Shown here: positions 55,692-64,000 of the stretch, piece after piece
Layout: every line of letters starts with the position of its first letter
Numbering within the stretch: the first letter of the stretch is position 1
Source: Paludibacter sp.
GTDB lineage: Bacteria > Bacteroidota > Bacteroidia > Bacteroidales > Paludibacteraceae
Length of the DNA stretch: 64,000 bases
Direction: 5' to 3'
NCBI GenBank assembly: GCA_031292575.1
Contig: JARLGX010000011.1
Span: forward strand, 1 to 64,000
The notes under the pieces: model-generated
The model's database searches: none
Told to the model about the DNA's origin: nothing
The model's input: only the letters and a program-made list of their open reading frames with translations
Translations under genes and position numbers: made by a program

Positions 55692-57074
55692 TCAATACGA
55701 ATCCAGCTTTATTTCGGAAGTTTCTGCTGGGTTTACGGGCATCTTTGTTCCACCAAGTGTTACATCTTCAAAAGTTACATTCTCCACATTTTTCATAATG
55801 TATGGAATTTTACAACTTCTCAAAGAAACATTTTTCAACTGAATATCTTTGAGCGGATGATTTGCCAACCCCACGGCATAAAAACCACAATCACCCGAAC
55901 TGTCTCCTTTGACGTTTTCAATCAGAAAATTTTGAAAAAGTGTAGGATAAAAACCACCTCTGCTCCCGTGGTAGTTTGTTTCGAAACGAATTAAAGCTGT
56001 CCTCACACTGTCGCATTCCACATTCCTGACCCATATATTGCGGATAAACCCTCCACGATCGGGGTTCGATTTAAAATAAATGCCGCTGAGACAGTTTTTC
56101 ACTTTCACGTTTTCCATAAAAACATTTTGCACTCCCGCCGACATTTCACTGCCAATGCACAATCCATTGCATTTTGAATTTAATACACAATTGCGGATTA
56201 TAATATTTTCGGTCGATTTACCCACTCTCCATCCATCCTGATCTCTTCCTGCTTTAATAGCAATGGCATCGTCGCCCACGTTGAAAGTGCAATTTTCAAT
56301 CAGCACATTCAGGGTGTATTCAGGGTCGCAACCATCATTATTCAGGTTATAGCTGTTTATCTCAACCCCACGGACAGTTACATTGTTGCAAAGAACGGGA
56401 TGGATAACCCAGTATGGCGAATCGACAATACGGACATCGCTGAGTAAGATATTATTGCACCCAACAAACTGAATCATGCTGGGAGGAAGATTAGATTCCA
56501 ATCCAAAATTTCGCTTAGCCACCGGCATCTGATCTATTCCCATCTGTCGAAGCCTGTTTTGCAACACGGAACCTTGTGGACGCCACGTTGCAAACACCTT
56601 TGAAGCACTTCCATTCAATGTTCCTTTCCCTGTAATGGCGATATTGGAAACCTGATAGGCATAAACCAGCGGTGAATAGTTGTATAACTGCGTTCCTTCC
56701 CAATTTGTAAGTACAAATGGAGTATAATCTTTCGGGTTAGAACTGAAAATAATCTCAGCACCTTCCTCCAAATGAAGGTTTACGTTACTCTTCAGAATAA
56801 TGGAACCTGCTACATAATACTTCCCCGAAGGTACAATGACAGCTCCGCCATTTTGGTTGCTGCACACAGTAATTGCTTTATTAATGCTGCTGCGTGAATC
56901 GGTAACACCGTCATTCAATGCACCATAGTTCGTAATATTGAAATTCCGATTCGGGAATGTGGGTGCAACAATGTTTTTTAAAATGTTTTTAAAGTTGACC
57001 AATTGTGCTTTCATGGGAGCAAAGATGAACAAACCTACAATCGAAACAACAAATATCAAACCTTTTCTATTCAT
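55692..57074 (-). CDS. GH28 polygalacturonase-like enzyme
   Basis: A 460-residue right-handed beta-helix pectinase with a signal peptide ending PMKAQ. N-terminal block FNITNYGALNDGVTDSRSSI and catalytic aspartates in NNDGCDPEYT and GDDAIAIKAGRD are present. The third GH28 motif reads CNGLCIGSE, with Asn where GHG-type enzymes have His, and the RIK motif is replaced by FKSNPDRGG. I have seen this pattern in other Bacteroidota GH28 proteins, suggesting a subfamily with different subsite chemistry, perhaps an exo-enzyme. It pairs with the CE8 gene just upstream, separated by a terminator. Confidence 0.88.
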   Translation of the reverse strand: MNRKGLIFVVSIVGLFIFAPMKAQLVNFKNILKNIVAPTFPNRNFNITNYGALNDGVTDSRSSINKAITVCSNQNGGAVIVPSGKYYVAGSIILKSNVNLHLEEGAEIIFSSNPKDYTPFVLTNWEGTQLYNYSPLVYAYQVSNIAITGKGTLNGSASKVFATWRPQGSVLQNRLRQMGIDQMPVAKRNFGLESNLPPSMIQFVGCNNILLSDVRIVDSPYWVIHPVLCNNVTVRGVEINSYNLNNDGCDPEYTLNVLIENCTFNVGDDAIAIKAGRDQDGWRVGKSTENIIIRNCVLNSKCNGLCIGSEMSAGVQNVFMENVKVKNCLSGIYFKSNPDRGGFIRNIWVRNVECDSVRTALIRFETNYHGSRGGFYPTLFQNFLIENVKGDSSGDCGFYAVGLANHPLKDIQLKNVSLRSCKIPYIMKNVENVTFEDVTLGGTKMPVNPAETSEIKLDSY

Positions 57075-57130
57075 TCTGTTTTGTATTATAATTACGATTG
57101 CAAATCTACTGATTATTTGTTTGTATAGCG

Positions 57131-57173
57131 CATAAAAAAAGAAGTTGTACAGGAATTCCTGTACAACTTCTTT
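57131..57173 (-). terminator. Terminator of the CE8 gene
   Basis: A perfectly self-complementary 36-base palindrome (57138-57173, centre GGAATTCC) is followed on the minus strand by a run of U residues. It lies 20 bases past the CE8 stop and before the GH28 promoter region, so the two genes are probably separate transcripts. Confidence 0.8.
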
Positions 57174-57193
57174 AATAAATTGAAATCGTTATC

Positions 57194-60100
57194 TTATTTG
57201 TTTACTTTCGCTATTCTGCTTTGTCCGTTTACAATCGTTTTAACAACATAGATTCCACTTGGAATAGCCTCTGCATTTACAGTTGAAGTATTATTTGCAA
57301 GAATCAACAAACGTCCATCGGCATTATATACTTTCACCTGATCAACAACTTCACCAAGTTTGATTATATTATTTACACAATAAATACTATTAGACATACT
57401 TGAATTATTCAATCCTGTTGGAACAGAGAACAATGCATTAAAAATAGTAGCACCAGTCACAACATAATTGCTACCACTTGTTATCGGTGTAGTATTAGCT
57501 GTAAGACCATCAGCTTCCAGCACATAACCACTGGCTGGAGTAGCTGTTACGGTTAAACTTGCTCCTACTGGAACAATATCGCCACTGTTTACAACTGTAG
57601 AACAATTTACAACAGATAGTGCGCCATTAACCGGAGTTGCAATTGTAGTTGCAAAAAATACATCCGATACTATTGTAGGAGTTGGCAACCAATTATACGA
57701 AAATGCAGTATTCGTGTTTTTTGAGAATATATTAGCTATTGTATAATTCAGTGCTTGTGCATCAGTTAATTGAATTCCTGGATAATTTACATTTGTTGAA
57801 CGGCTTGTATAAGTTGATCCAGGACCAGAACATTGATATTCAGCAAAAATAGGAGCCAATCCATCTGTCATATTTGTCCATCCGGCAGCATAAATTGTAG
57901 CAGGCTCTACACATTTTATATAAACTGCTTTTGGATTATTTTGCCAGGGACGACCAAGATAATAGCCTACCATAGCTGCTCCATTAAAATCAAGTGCACC
58001 TGAAGCTAAAGAAGTTAATGTACAGTTCATAAAAACATATCCAAATGAGGACGCAGCATCTGTATTTGGTGCACAATTAACACCGCCATTTCTGTTTTCG
58101 TATGTAGTACAGCTATCTAATACCATAACTCCATTACCAAAGATAAAGTCAACACTTCCTGCGATATAACATTTTCTCATATAGATACGTCCATTGCTGT
58201 TTGTGTAATAAGTATCCTGATAACCTAACAATTTACAATTATAATATTGTTGACGGTCACCTTTGGTACGTAATGCAACAGCCTGATCGCCACCACTTGA
58301 GTAAGTGTTTGTACCTGTATTCTTAATTGTATTCCGGAAAGTAATGTTCTGTGCGTAGAAATCACTTGCATCAATAGCAACACTATAAGAATTATTAGTA
58401 CCCAATGTACCACCTCCACTTGGTTTGCCAGCATAATCATCAAAAGTAACAATACAAGAATCTACATTTTGACCAATTAAAAAAACATTCGGTTTAGTAG
58501 CTGCAAGCAGACATTTTTCATAATACGTTCCATTTTTCACGTAAATAATCCAACGTCCCGTGTAATTGTCAGGAACCGCATTAAATGCAGTTTGAATAGA
58601 ACTATAATCGCTGCAACCATCTTTTCCGACAGTTTTAAATACGTCAGCAGCAACAGCCTGAGTAGTAAAAGTAACTACCGGTCCATAACCAGTACCAGTA
58701 CTATTTGTTGCAAAGGCAGCAACATAATACGTGGTAGATGGCAGTAATTGACTTAGAGAACCAGTATATGATCCAATTCCATTGCCGTTTGTACAAATAG
58801 AATCGGCAATCGTAGGCACTGCATTTACTGCACTCCAGCAAATACCACGGACTGTAACTGAAGAACCACCCCAATCTGTAACAGTTCCACCTCCCGAAGC
58901 TGTTTTAGCAAGTATGGAGGATATTGCTGTTGTGGTTAATACAGGAGTGGTAAGAGCCGCCATTGTGCTAAATGAAACAACACTGCCATAACTTGTTCCT
59001 GCTGAATTAATCGCATAAGCACATGCATAATAAGTAGTGCCTGCAATCAGTCCTGTAAGTTGAGTTGTAAAAGAACCCGAACCTGATCCGGTTTGAACTT
59101 TTGTATCAGTAATGGTTGGTGTTGTATTTGTTGAGCTATAAACAATTCCTCTATCTGTAACTGCTGCACCACCGTCTGAAGCAACTGTTCCGCCTGTAGT
59201 TGCAAAAGTTGTAGATATACTTGTAATTGCTGCCGTTGTAATAGTTGGAGGATCGGCAGTAACACCGGTTACTTTACCAAATACAGCGATGCTGTCTAAA
59301 CCAACCAATTTCCATTGATCGCCTGATAAAGCAACTGAATAAGGATACAAGCGAAGGTAAAGGACTTGTCCGCTATTCACAGTTTGACTAAGAGCAGATA
59401 CAGTTTTGGTAAAAGTAGAATTTACCGTAATATCACTTCCCAGCTTAGTGCCTGTCGACAAATCGAATGTTGGACTAGTTGAATAATAAACTGAAACCCG
59501 AAGATCATTCGATGCGTAAGCTGCTAATTTCATTCGAATGCTATCAAGTACCAATGTTCCACCCGATTTTGGAGCAGCTGCAAATTGAATATATCTACCA
59601 TCTACCGGAGCACTTTCGGCTTGCCATGCTACACCTGTATAAACGGATTGAGCTGCTTGACCGCCATAAGTAAGACTTCCATAATTCAACAAACCGCTTC
59701 CCAAAGTTGTAGCTCCGCCTGACATCATTGTACCGGTAGTTATGCTTGAAGTTACGTTTGTTATACAAGGCCAAGTAATTGAAGAAGAAGTAGGTAACGG
59801 GTCGGTAGAGCCACCTATAACTACATTTAATAATGCAATGTATTTACCACTTGACTCTACTGCAGAATCCCATGCATAAACTCGAACATAAATGGATTGT
59901 CCCGGATTTAAAGTGATTCCAAGAGAAGTGAACTTCACACGTGTTAAGGCTGATGAACTTAAAGCGTAATCAGATCCTAATTGTGTTCCGCCAGCAGCGA
60001 AAGTTGAATCAGTTGAATAATAAATTGCTAGTTTCATAGTATTTGATGAAACAGCACCGATTGACATGGCAATAGAATCGACATTAAAAACACTACCTAT

Positions 60101-60406
60101 TTTAGGTGAAGCTGCAAACCTGACATATAAAGAAGTATTTTGGGTTGTTCCTGGCCATACACCGTTGTACTTTATACTTTGTATAGGAACAACAACTGAT
60201 TTGCCAGAACCATACACTAAATTTGATCCAGGAGCCAACAATTCGGTAAGTGCACTAACTTGCCCAGAAGTTGTTGCATTTATGTTGTTCGCTGTACCAG
60301 TTACACAAGGCCAAACTACCGAGGCCGGTGTTGAAGCCTGTAATGTTTGAAATGACCATATTGCCCCTAAAAAGAAAGCAATAAAAAGAAGTACACTTTT
60401 TTTCAT
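57194..60406 (-). CDS. Multidomain CE8 pectin methylesterase with T9SS sorting signal
   Basis: A 1070-residue exported pectin methylesterase. A signal peptide (about 1-24) is followed by two tandem copies of an unnamed beta-rich domain (about 28-198 and 207-378, each opening with a WPC motif). Two fibronectin-like repeats follow (about 385-482 and 488-583), then the CE8 beta-helix (about 588-905). Catalytic residues are Asp731 (GYQDT), Asp753 (VDFIFG) and Arg819 (LGRPW). An InlB-like repeat (about 925-995) and a C-terminal type IX secretion signal (about 1005-1070, VKVYNADGRLL...GIYVVK) end the protein. It de-esterifies homogalacturonan for the neighbouring GH28 enzyme. It is probably surface attached or released. 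Confidence 0.92.
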   Translation of the reverse strand: MKKSVLLFIAFFLGAIWSFQTLQASTPASVVWPCVTGTANNINATTSGQVSALTELLAPGSNLVYGSGKSVVVPIQSIKYNGVWPGTTQNTSLYVRFAASPKIGSVFNVDSIAMSIGAVSSNTMKLAIYYSTDSTFAAGGTQLGSDYALSSSALTRVKFTSLGITLNPGQSIYVRVYAWDSAVESSGKYIALLNVVIGGSTDPLPTSSSITWPCITNVTSSITTGTMMSGGATTLGSGLLNYGSLTYGGQAAQSVYTGVAWQAESAPVDGRYIQFAAAPKSGGTLVLDSIRMKLAAYASNDLRVSVYYSTSPTFDLSTGTKLGSDITVNSTFTKTVSALSQTVNSGQVLYLRLYPYSVALSGDQWKLVGLDSIAVFGKVTGVTADPPTITTAAITSISTTFATTGGTVASDGGAAVTDRGIVYSSTNTTPTITDTKVQTGSGSGSFTTQLTGLIAGTTYYACAYAINSAGTSYGSVVSFSTMAALTTPVLTTTAISSILAKTASGGGTVTDWGGSSVTVRGICWSAVNAVPTIADSICTNGNGIGSYTGSLSQLLPSTTYYVAAFATNSTGTGYGPVVTFTTQAVAADVFKTVGKDGCSDYSSIQTAFNAVPDNYTGRWIIYVKNGTYYEKCLLAATKPNVFLIGQNVDSCIVTFDDYAGKPSGGGTLGTNNSYSVAIDASDFYAQNITFRNTIKNTGTNTYSSGGDQAVALRTKGDRQQYYNCKLLGYQDTYYTNSNGRIYMRKCYIAGSVDFIFGNGVMVLDSCTTYENRNGGVNCAPNTDAASSFGYVFMNCTLTSLASGALDFNGAAMVGYYLGRPWQNNPKAVYIKCVEPATIYAAGWTNMTDGLAPIFAEYQCSGPGSTYTSRSTNVNYPGIQLTDAQALNYTIANIFSKNTNTAFSYNWLPTPTIVSDVFFATTIATPVNGALSVVNCSTVVNSGDIVPVGASLTVTATPASGYVLEADGLTANTTPITSGSNYVVTGATIFNALFSVPTGLNNSSMSNSIYCVNNIIKLGEVVDQVKVYNADGRLLILANNTSTVNAEAIPSGIYVVKTIVNGQSRIAKVNK

Positions 60407-60511
60407 AATGTATTATATTTAAAAGGGTTATTTATTGCTTCCAAAAATAAATAAAAATGCAAATGCCAATGTGCATTTATTCTCTTTTAAAGTGGATAAA
60501 TCAACGGACAT

Positions 60512-60548
60512 AAAAAAAGCATTATTCCATTTAAGAAATAATGCTTTT
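60512..60548 (-). terminator. Terminator of the DUF4831 gene
   Basis: Twelve-base arms (60515-60526 and 60537-60548) pair around a 10-base loop, with an A-tract on the left giving U residues on the minus strand. It lies 27 bases past the stop at 60575. Confidence 0.75.
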
Positions 60549-60574
60549 GAATTTTAATGATATGATTATCAGTG

Positions 60575-61618
60575 CTATTCTACACTAAGTAATCTGCCTG
60601 TTTGTGGATCAATATGTATTTTTAAATTTGGCTGTTTAAATATACTTTCAGGAATTGAAACTATTTTTCCAAATTGAGGAACAAAAAAAGTATTATTATA
60701 CATTGTATTTATGCCATCGTTAATCGATATTTGAGTTGAAACCGGCAAAACGTAATAAAGCGAAGTATCACTGTTTTTTAATTTTGAATTGTTTGACGAA
60801 GCCAAAGAAACTGATGGAATTATATTGATATAATAAGGCACACCACTTAAATCGCTGGAAGAAACAATTCCTTTTAGTTCAGACAAACGAAATAAAATTT
60901 CATTTGTCATTGGAGCTGAGGGTGTTATTGCAATTGTCTGTGTTTGTATTTCAATAATCTTTTTTCCTACAAAAAGTTCCGTCAGCTTACTTTCCAATTT
61001 ATTTAAACCATTTAACATCGTTTTAAAAGACTCACCATCGGCTGGTAATTTATCAACATCGGCCGTAAGTAAACTAATCCGGCTTTCGCGAATATGGTAA
61101 ATTTGTTTAGCAACCCCTTCGGCCAATTTAGCCTCCGAACCTGCCATCATATATTCTTCGCCAAGCGGAAGCAAATCATCACTGCCCACATTATCGGTTA
61201 CAAGCGTATCACCGTCAGCACTAGTTGAAAGAACTTTGGGTCCGTTTACATTAACTCCACACAAAATCCCTTCAGAATTTAAAGTTAAGCTGCAATTTTT
61301 TGAATTATTATTAGGTTCGAATGAATATGTTCTATTCGGATCTTGAATTGCCGTTTGCTTTACTATAATTCTCTTTAATTTGTAAGTCGTTTTCTCTTCA
61401 GTAACAACCTTATTAGTTGCAAGATAACGTTCGGAATAACGGTAAAATATTCCAGGTTTTTGGGTAACTTTTTCTGTCTGGATTTCAATATTAAACACAG
61501 TTTTAGGCAATGAATATACTAATGCAGATTCACCATCTGAAACAGAAGATTGAGCTTGTACATTGTTAGCCATCAGGCTACTTACAAGTACTATTGATAT
61601 AAAAATTAGTTTTTTCAT
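60575..61618 (-). CDS. DUF4831 family exported protein
   Basis: A 347-residue periplasmic or outer-membrane-associated protein with a signal peptide ending NVQAQ. It has the DUF4831-type pattern: a basic beta-rich N-terminal part (LPKTVFNIEIQTEKVTQKPG), EEYMMAGSEAKLAEGVAKQIYHIRESR in the middle, and a C-terminal beta domain ending KIHIDPQTGRLLSVE. I chose the ATG at 61618 because the signal peptide is then N-terminal. It is transcribed from the same strand as topA, 60 bases downstream of it, and may share its transcript. Function unknown. Confidence 0.82.
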   Translation of the reverse strand: MKKLIFISIVLVSSLMANNVQAQSSVSDGESALVYSLPKTVFNIEIQTEKVTQKPGIFYRYSERYLATNKVVTEEKTTYKLKRIIVKQTAIQDPNRTYSFEPNNNSKNCSLTLNSEGILCGVNVNGPKVLSTSADGDTLVTDNVGSDDLLPLGEEYMMAGSEAKLAEGVAKQIYHIRESRISLLTADVDKLPADGESFKTMLNGLNKLESKLTELFVGKKIIEIQTQTIAITPSAPMTNEILFRLSELKGIVSSSDLSGVPYYINIIPSVSLASSNNSKLKNSDTSLYYVLPVSTQISINDGINTMYNNTFFVPQFGKIVSIPESIFKQPNLKIHIDPQTGRLLSVE

Positions 61619-61678
61619 CTTATTTTTTGTAAACACGTCAACAACAAAAAGGAGTTAAAATAAACTATAGTACAACTT

Positions 61679-64000
61679 TCATTTTTTAGCTTTTGCTTTT
61701 GTTGTTTTTGACGTTACTTTTGTCTTTGTTTTTGCTTCAGGCTTTGTTTTCTTTTCTGGTTTTGCAGCAGCTGCTTTACGTCCAAAAGGCTTCTTTTTAT
61801 TGGCTGCCTCTGGTTGAGAGGCTATTAATTCCAAACATTTTTCGTGGGTAAGAATTGTTGGATCTGTCCCCTTTGGAATTTTATAATTTATTTTATCGCA
61901 AGTAAAATATGGTCCGAAACGTCCGTTCAGTACCTGAATTTCGCCGTTTTCGCCAAGTGTTTGAATAATGCGATTCTTTTCAACTTCGCGTTTTTCCTCA
62001 ATAATCTCAATGGCACGTTCTGTAGTCACATCCATTGGATCATCGGTTTTTGGCAAAGAATAGAAAGACGCATCATGGCGAATGTACGGTCCGAAACGTC
62101 CAATAGCTACTGTCATTACCTTTCCTTCAAATTCGCCAAGTTGACGCGGCAATTTAAATAACTCAAGGGCTTCTTCCAGACTAATGCTCTCAATCGATTG
62201 TTCTTTTCGAAGAGAAGCAAATACAGGTTTATCTTCTTCGTCAACAGTTCCAATTTGAGCAAGTGGCCCATATTTTCCAATTTTTACCGAAAGTTGCCTG
62301 CCACTTTTAGGATCAATTCCCAAAATTCGCTCTCCTACCTGACGTTCAGAGTTTTTCATGGTATCTTCTACAATTGGGTGAAATCGTTTGTAGAATTTAT
62401 CAATTGAAGCTGTCCATTTTATTTCACCATCCGCAATACTATCGAATTCTTTTTCAACATCGGCAGTGAAATTATAGTTCAAAATACCTGGAAAATATTC
62501 AGTTAAAAAATCATTTACAACGATACCAATATCTGTCGGAAAAAGTTTTGATTTTTCTGCTCCTGTATTTTCTTCTTTAATTTTATCAGTAATTTTACCT
62601 GCCTTTAATTTAAGTACGTTATATTCCCGCTTGTCTGCCGGTCTATCGCCTTTTTCAACATAAGAGCGGTTTTGGATCGTAGAAATTGTTGGAGCATACG
62701 TTGACGGTCTGCCTATTCCAAGTTCTTCCATTTTACGAACTAAACTGGCCTCGCCATAACGTGGAGGTTTTTGAGAAAATCGTTCTTGGGCAATGATTTC
62801 TAAAGGTGAGAGTTTTTCTCCATTATTCATAATTGGCAATAACGATTCATTTTCTGTATCTGACTCATCGTCTGTCGATTCCATATAGACTTTCAGAAAA
62901 CCATCAAATATAATTACTTCTCCAGAAGCTACAAATTGCTGTTTAGTGCCGGAAATACGAATATAAATTGACGTTTTTTCTAATTCTGCATCAGCCATTT
63001 GCGAAGCAATTGTTCTTTTCCAAATAAGTTCATAGAGGCGTTTTTCCTGAGCCGTTCCTTCCACAGTGTGAACATTCATGTAACTTGGTCGAATTGCCTC
63101 GTGAGCTTCCTGCGCGCCTTTTGTTTTGGTGTTAAACTTGCGGGTGTGTACGTATTTCTGTCCGGCCATACTGATAATTTCAGCCTTTGAGGTTCCCAAA
63201 GCCAAATCGGACAAATTAACTGAGTCAGTACGCATATAGGTTATTTTACCTGCTTCGTACAATCGCTGTGCAACCTGCATTGTTTGAGCTACAGAAAAAC
63301 CCAACTTACGCGCAGCCTCTTGCTGCAAAGTAGAAGTGGTAAAAGGTGGTGCCGGAGATTTTTTGGCAGGTTTGGTAATAATATTATCAACGTTGAACTC
63401 CGCATTTTTGCATATTTCTAAAAAAGCAAATGCTTCGTCTTTGGAGGCGAAGCGTTGCGATAATTCAGCTTTCAATTCAACGGGTATTCCATTTTTATCA
63501 ACAGACGTAAATACTGCATTCACGCGATATGAAGCTTCTGGCACAAACTGGTTAATTTCACGCTCACGCTCCACAATCAAACGAACTGCGACAGACTGGA
63601 CACGCCCTGCAGAAAGAGATGGGCGGACTTTGCGCCACAAGATTGGCGATAATTCAAAACCAACAATTCGATCCAATACCCTGCGGGCTTGTTGTGCATC
63701 AACCAAATTTATATCAATATTTCGGGGTGTTTCAATCGCATGAAGTATAGCCTCTTTTGTGATTTCATGAAATACAATGCGGCGTGTATTTTCTTTTTTA
63801 AGTTTTAGTTCTTCGTATAAGTGCCACGCAATAGCCTCTCCTTCACGGTCCTCATCGGAAGCGAGCCAAACAATTTCTGCATCTTTACTTGCCTTTTTTA
63901 ATTCAGAAACCAACTTTTTTTTATCTGTGGAAACCACGTATTGCGGTTCGTAATTATTTTCAAAATCAATTCCAATTCCCTTATCCGCCAAATCACGGAT
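61679..64000 (-). CDS. topA: DNA topoisomerase I (N-terminal part outside window)
   Basis: Relaxes negative supercoils. About 773 residues are present and the frame stays open to the window edge, so the first part of the Toprim domain is missing. Visible are the Toprim end WLASDEDREGEAIAWHLYEELK, the domain II-IV arch with active-site Tyr in ITYMRTDSVNLS, and GIGRPSTYAPTISTIQNRSYV. Three C-terminal repeats with G.(Y/F)GP patterns follow (GKYGPLAQIG, GRFGPYIRHD, GRFGPYFTCD), lacking the cysteine zinc ribbons of E. coli TopA. A lysine-rich tail (last about 40 residues) ends the protein. Confidence 0.97.
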   Translation of the reverse strand: MRDLADKGIGIDFENNYEPQYVVSTDKKKLVSELKKASKDAEIVWLASDEDREGEAIAWHLYEELKLKKENTRRIVFHEITKEAILHAIETPRNIDINLVDAQQARRVLDRIVGFELSPILWRKVRPSLSAGRVQSVAVRLIVEREREINQFVPEASYRVNAVFTSVDKNGIPVELKAELSQRFASKDEAFAFLEICKNAEFNVDNIITKPAKKSPAPPFTTSTLQQEAARKLGFSVAQTMQVAQRLYEAGKITYMRTDSVNLSDLALGTSKAEIISMAGQKYVHTRKFNTKTKGAQEAHEAIRPSYMNVHTVEGTAQEKRLYELIWKRTIASQMADAELEKTSIYIRISGTKQQFVASGEVIIFDGFLKVYMESTDDESDTENESLLPIMNNGEKLSPLEIIAQERFSQKPPRYGEASLVRKMEELGIGRPSTYAPTISTIQNRSYVEKGDRPADKREYNVLKLKAGKITDKIKEENTGAEKSKLFPTDIGIVVNDFLTEYFPGILNYNFTADVEKEFDSIADGEIKWTASIDKFYKRFHPIVEDTMKNSERQVGERILGIDPKSGRQLSVKIGKYGPLAQIGTVDEEDKPVFASLRKEQSIESISLEEALELFKLPRQLGEFEGKVMTVAIGRFGPYIRHDASFYSLPKTDDPMDVTTERAIEIIEEKREVEKNRIIQTLGENGEIQVLNGRFGPYFTCDKINYKIPKGTDPTILTHEKCLELIASQPEAANKKKPFGRKAAAAKPEKKTKPEAKTKTKVTSKTTKAKAKK

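Noticed and set aside
1-64000. CRISPR arrays, complete insertion sequences, prophage genes, rRNA.
   Set aside because: I looked for regularly spaced repeats, transposase or integrase motifs and rRNA-like sequence and saw none. The only repeats are those listed.

Overview
The window looks like chromosome from a plant-polysaccharide-degrading member of the Bacteroidota, probably Bacteroidales. The evidence is a SusC/SusD pair, a hybrid two-component sensor, a type IX secretion C-terminal signal, a Nudix-type sugar regulator, and promoters of the TTTG / TAnnTTTG kind. Species cannot be fixed from sequence reading alone.

Layout. (1) 1-3700 is an accessory-looking edge. It has a gene tail, about 1.2 kb of repeat-rich DNA without credible genes, two small hypothetical genes, a 268-codon reading frame broken by one in-frame TGA, and a tRNA-Ser(GGA)-like gene whose first two acceptor pairs do not form. 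(2) 3770-28519, all on the minus strand, is a large (methyl)glucuronoxylan utilisation locus. In transcription order it holds SusC, SusD, an SGNH acetylesterase, a GPH symporter, GH10 xylanase, GH43, GH67 alpha-glucuronidase, mannonate dehydratase, an SDR likely to be mannonate oxidoreductase, GH2, GH30 xylanase, GH115 alpha-glucuronidase and a CE15 glucuronoyl esterase. (3) 28520-33250 holds a hairpin-rich leader, with a strong terminator and a possible small RNA upstream of susC, and the hybrid two-component regulator that probably senses xylo-oligosaccharides. (4) 33462-40934 is a minus-strand xylose operon: Nudix regulator, xylulokinase, GH3 beta-xylosidase, xylose isomerase, xylose/H+ symporter. 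(5) 41300-51900 is housekeeping: ileS, a DksA-like regulator, lspA and two downstream genes, a membrane protein, metF, DUF4834, birA, a PBP4-type peptidase and tRNA-Arg(ACG). (6) 51900-54620 holds rnr with a partial duplication of its 3' end. (7) 54792-61618 holds a lipid kinase, a small pectin pair (GH28 and a multidomain T9SS-exported CE8) and a DUF4831 protein. (8) The window ends inside topA.

How it fits together. Surface and periplasmic esterases, xylanases and alpha-glucuronidases strip acetyl, lignin-ester and (methyl)glucuronate groups and cut the backbone. SusCD imports oligosaccharides across the outer membrane. GPH and XylE bring products into the cytoplasm, where GH43, XylA and XylB feed the pentose phosphate pathway and the UxuA/SDR pair handles the uronate branch. 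Glucuronate isomerase, KDG kinase and KDPG aldolase are not in this window.

The most unusual signals are the TGA-interrupted frame, the tRNA-Ser with a competing 5' hairpin, the terminator and candidate small RNA before susC, the duplicated rnr tail with extragenic palindromes, and the tandem unnamed domains of the CE8 protein. No clearly new defence or mobile system was found.
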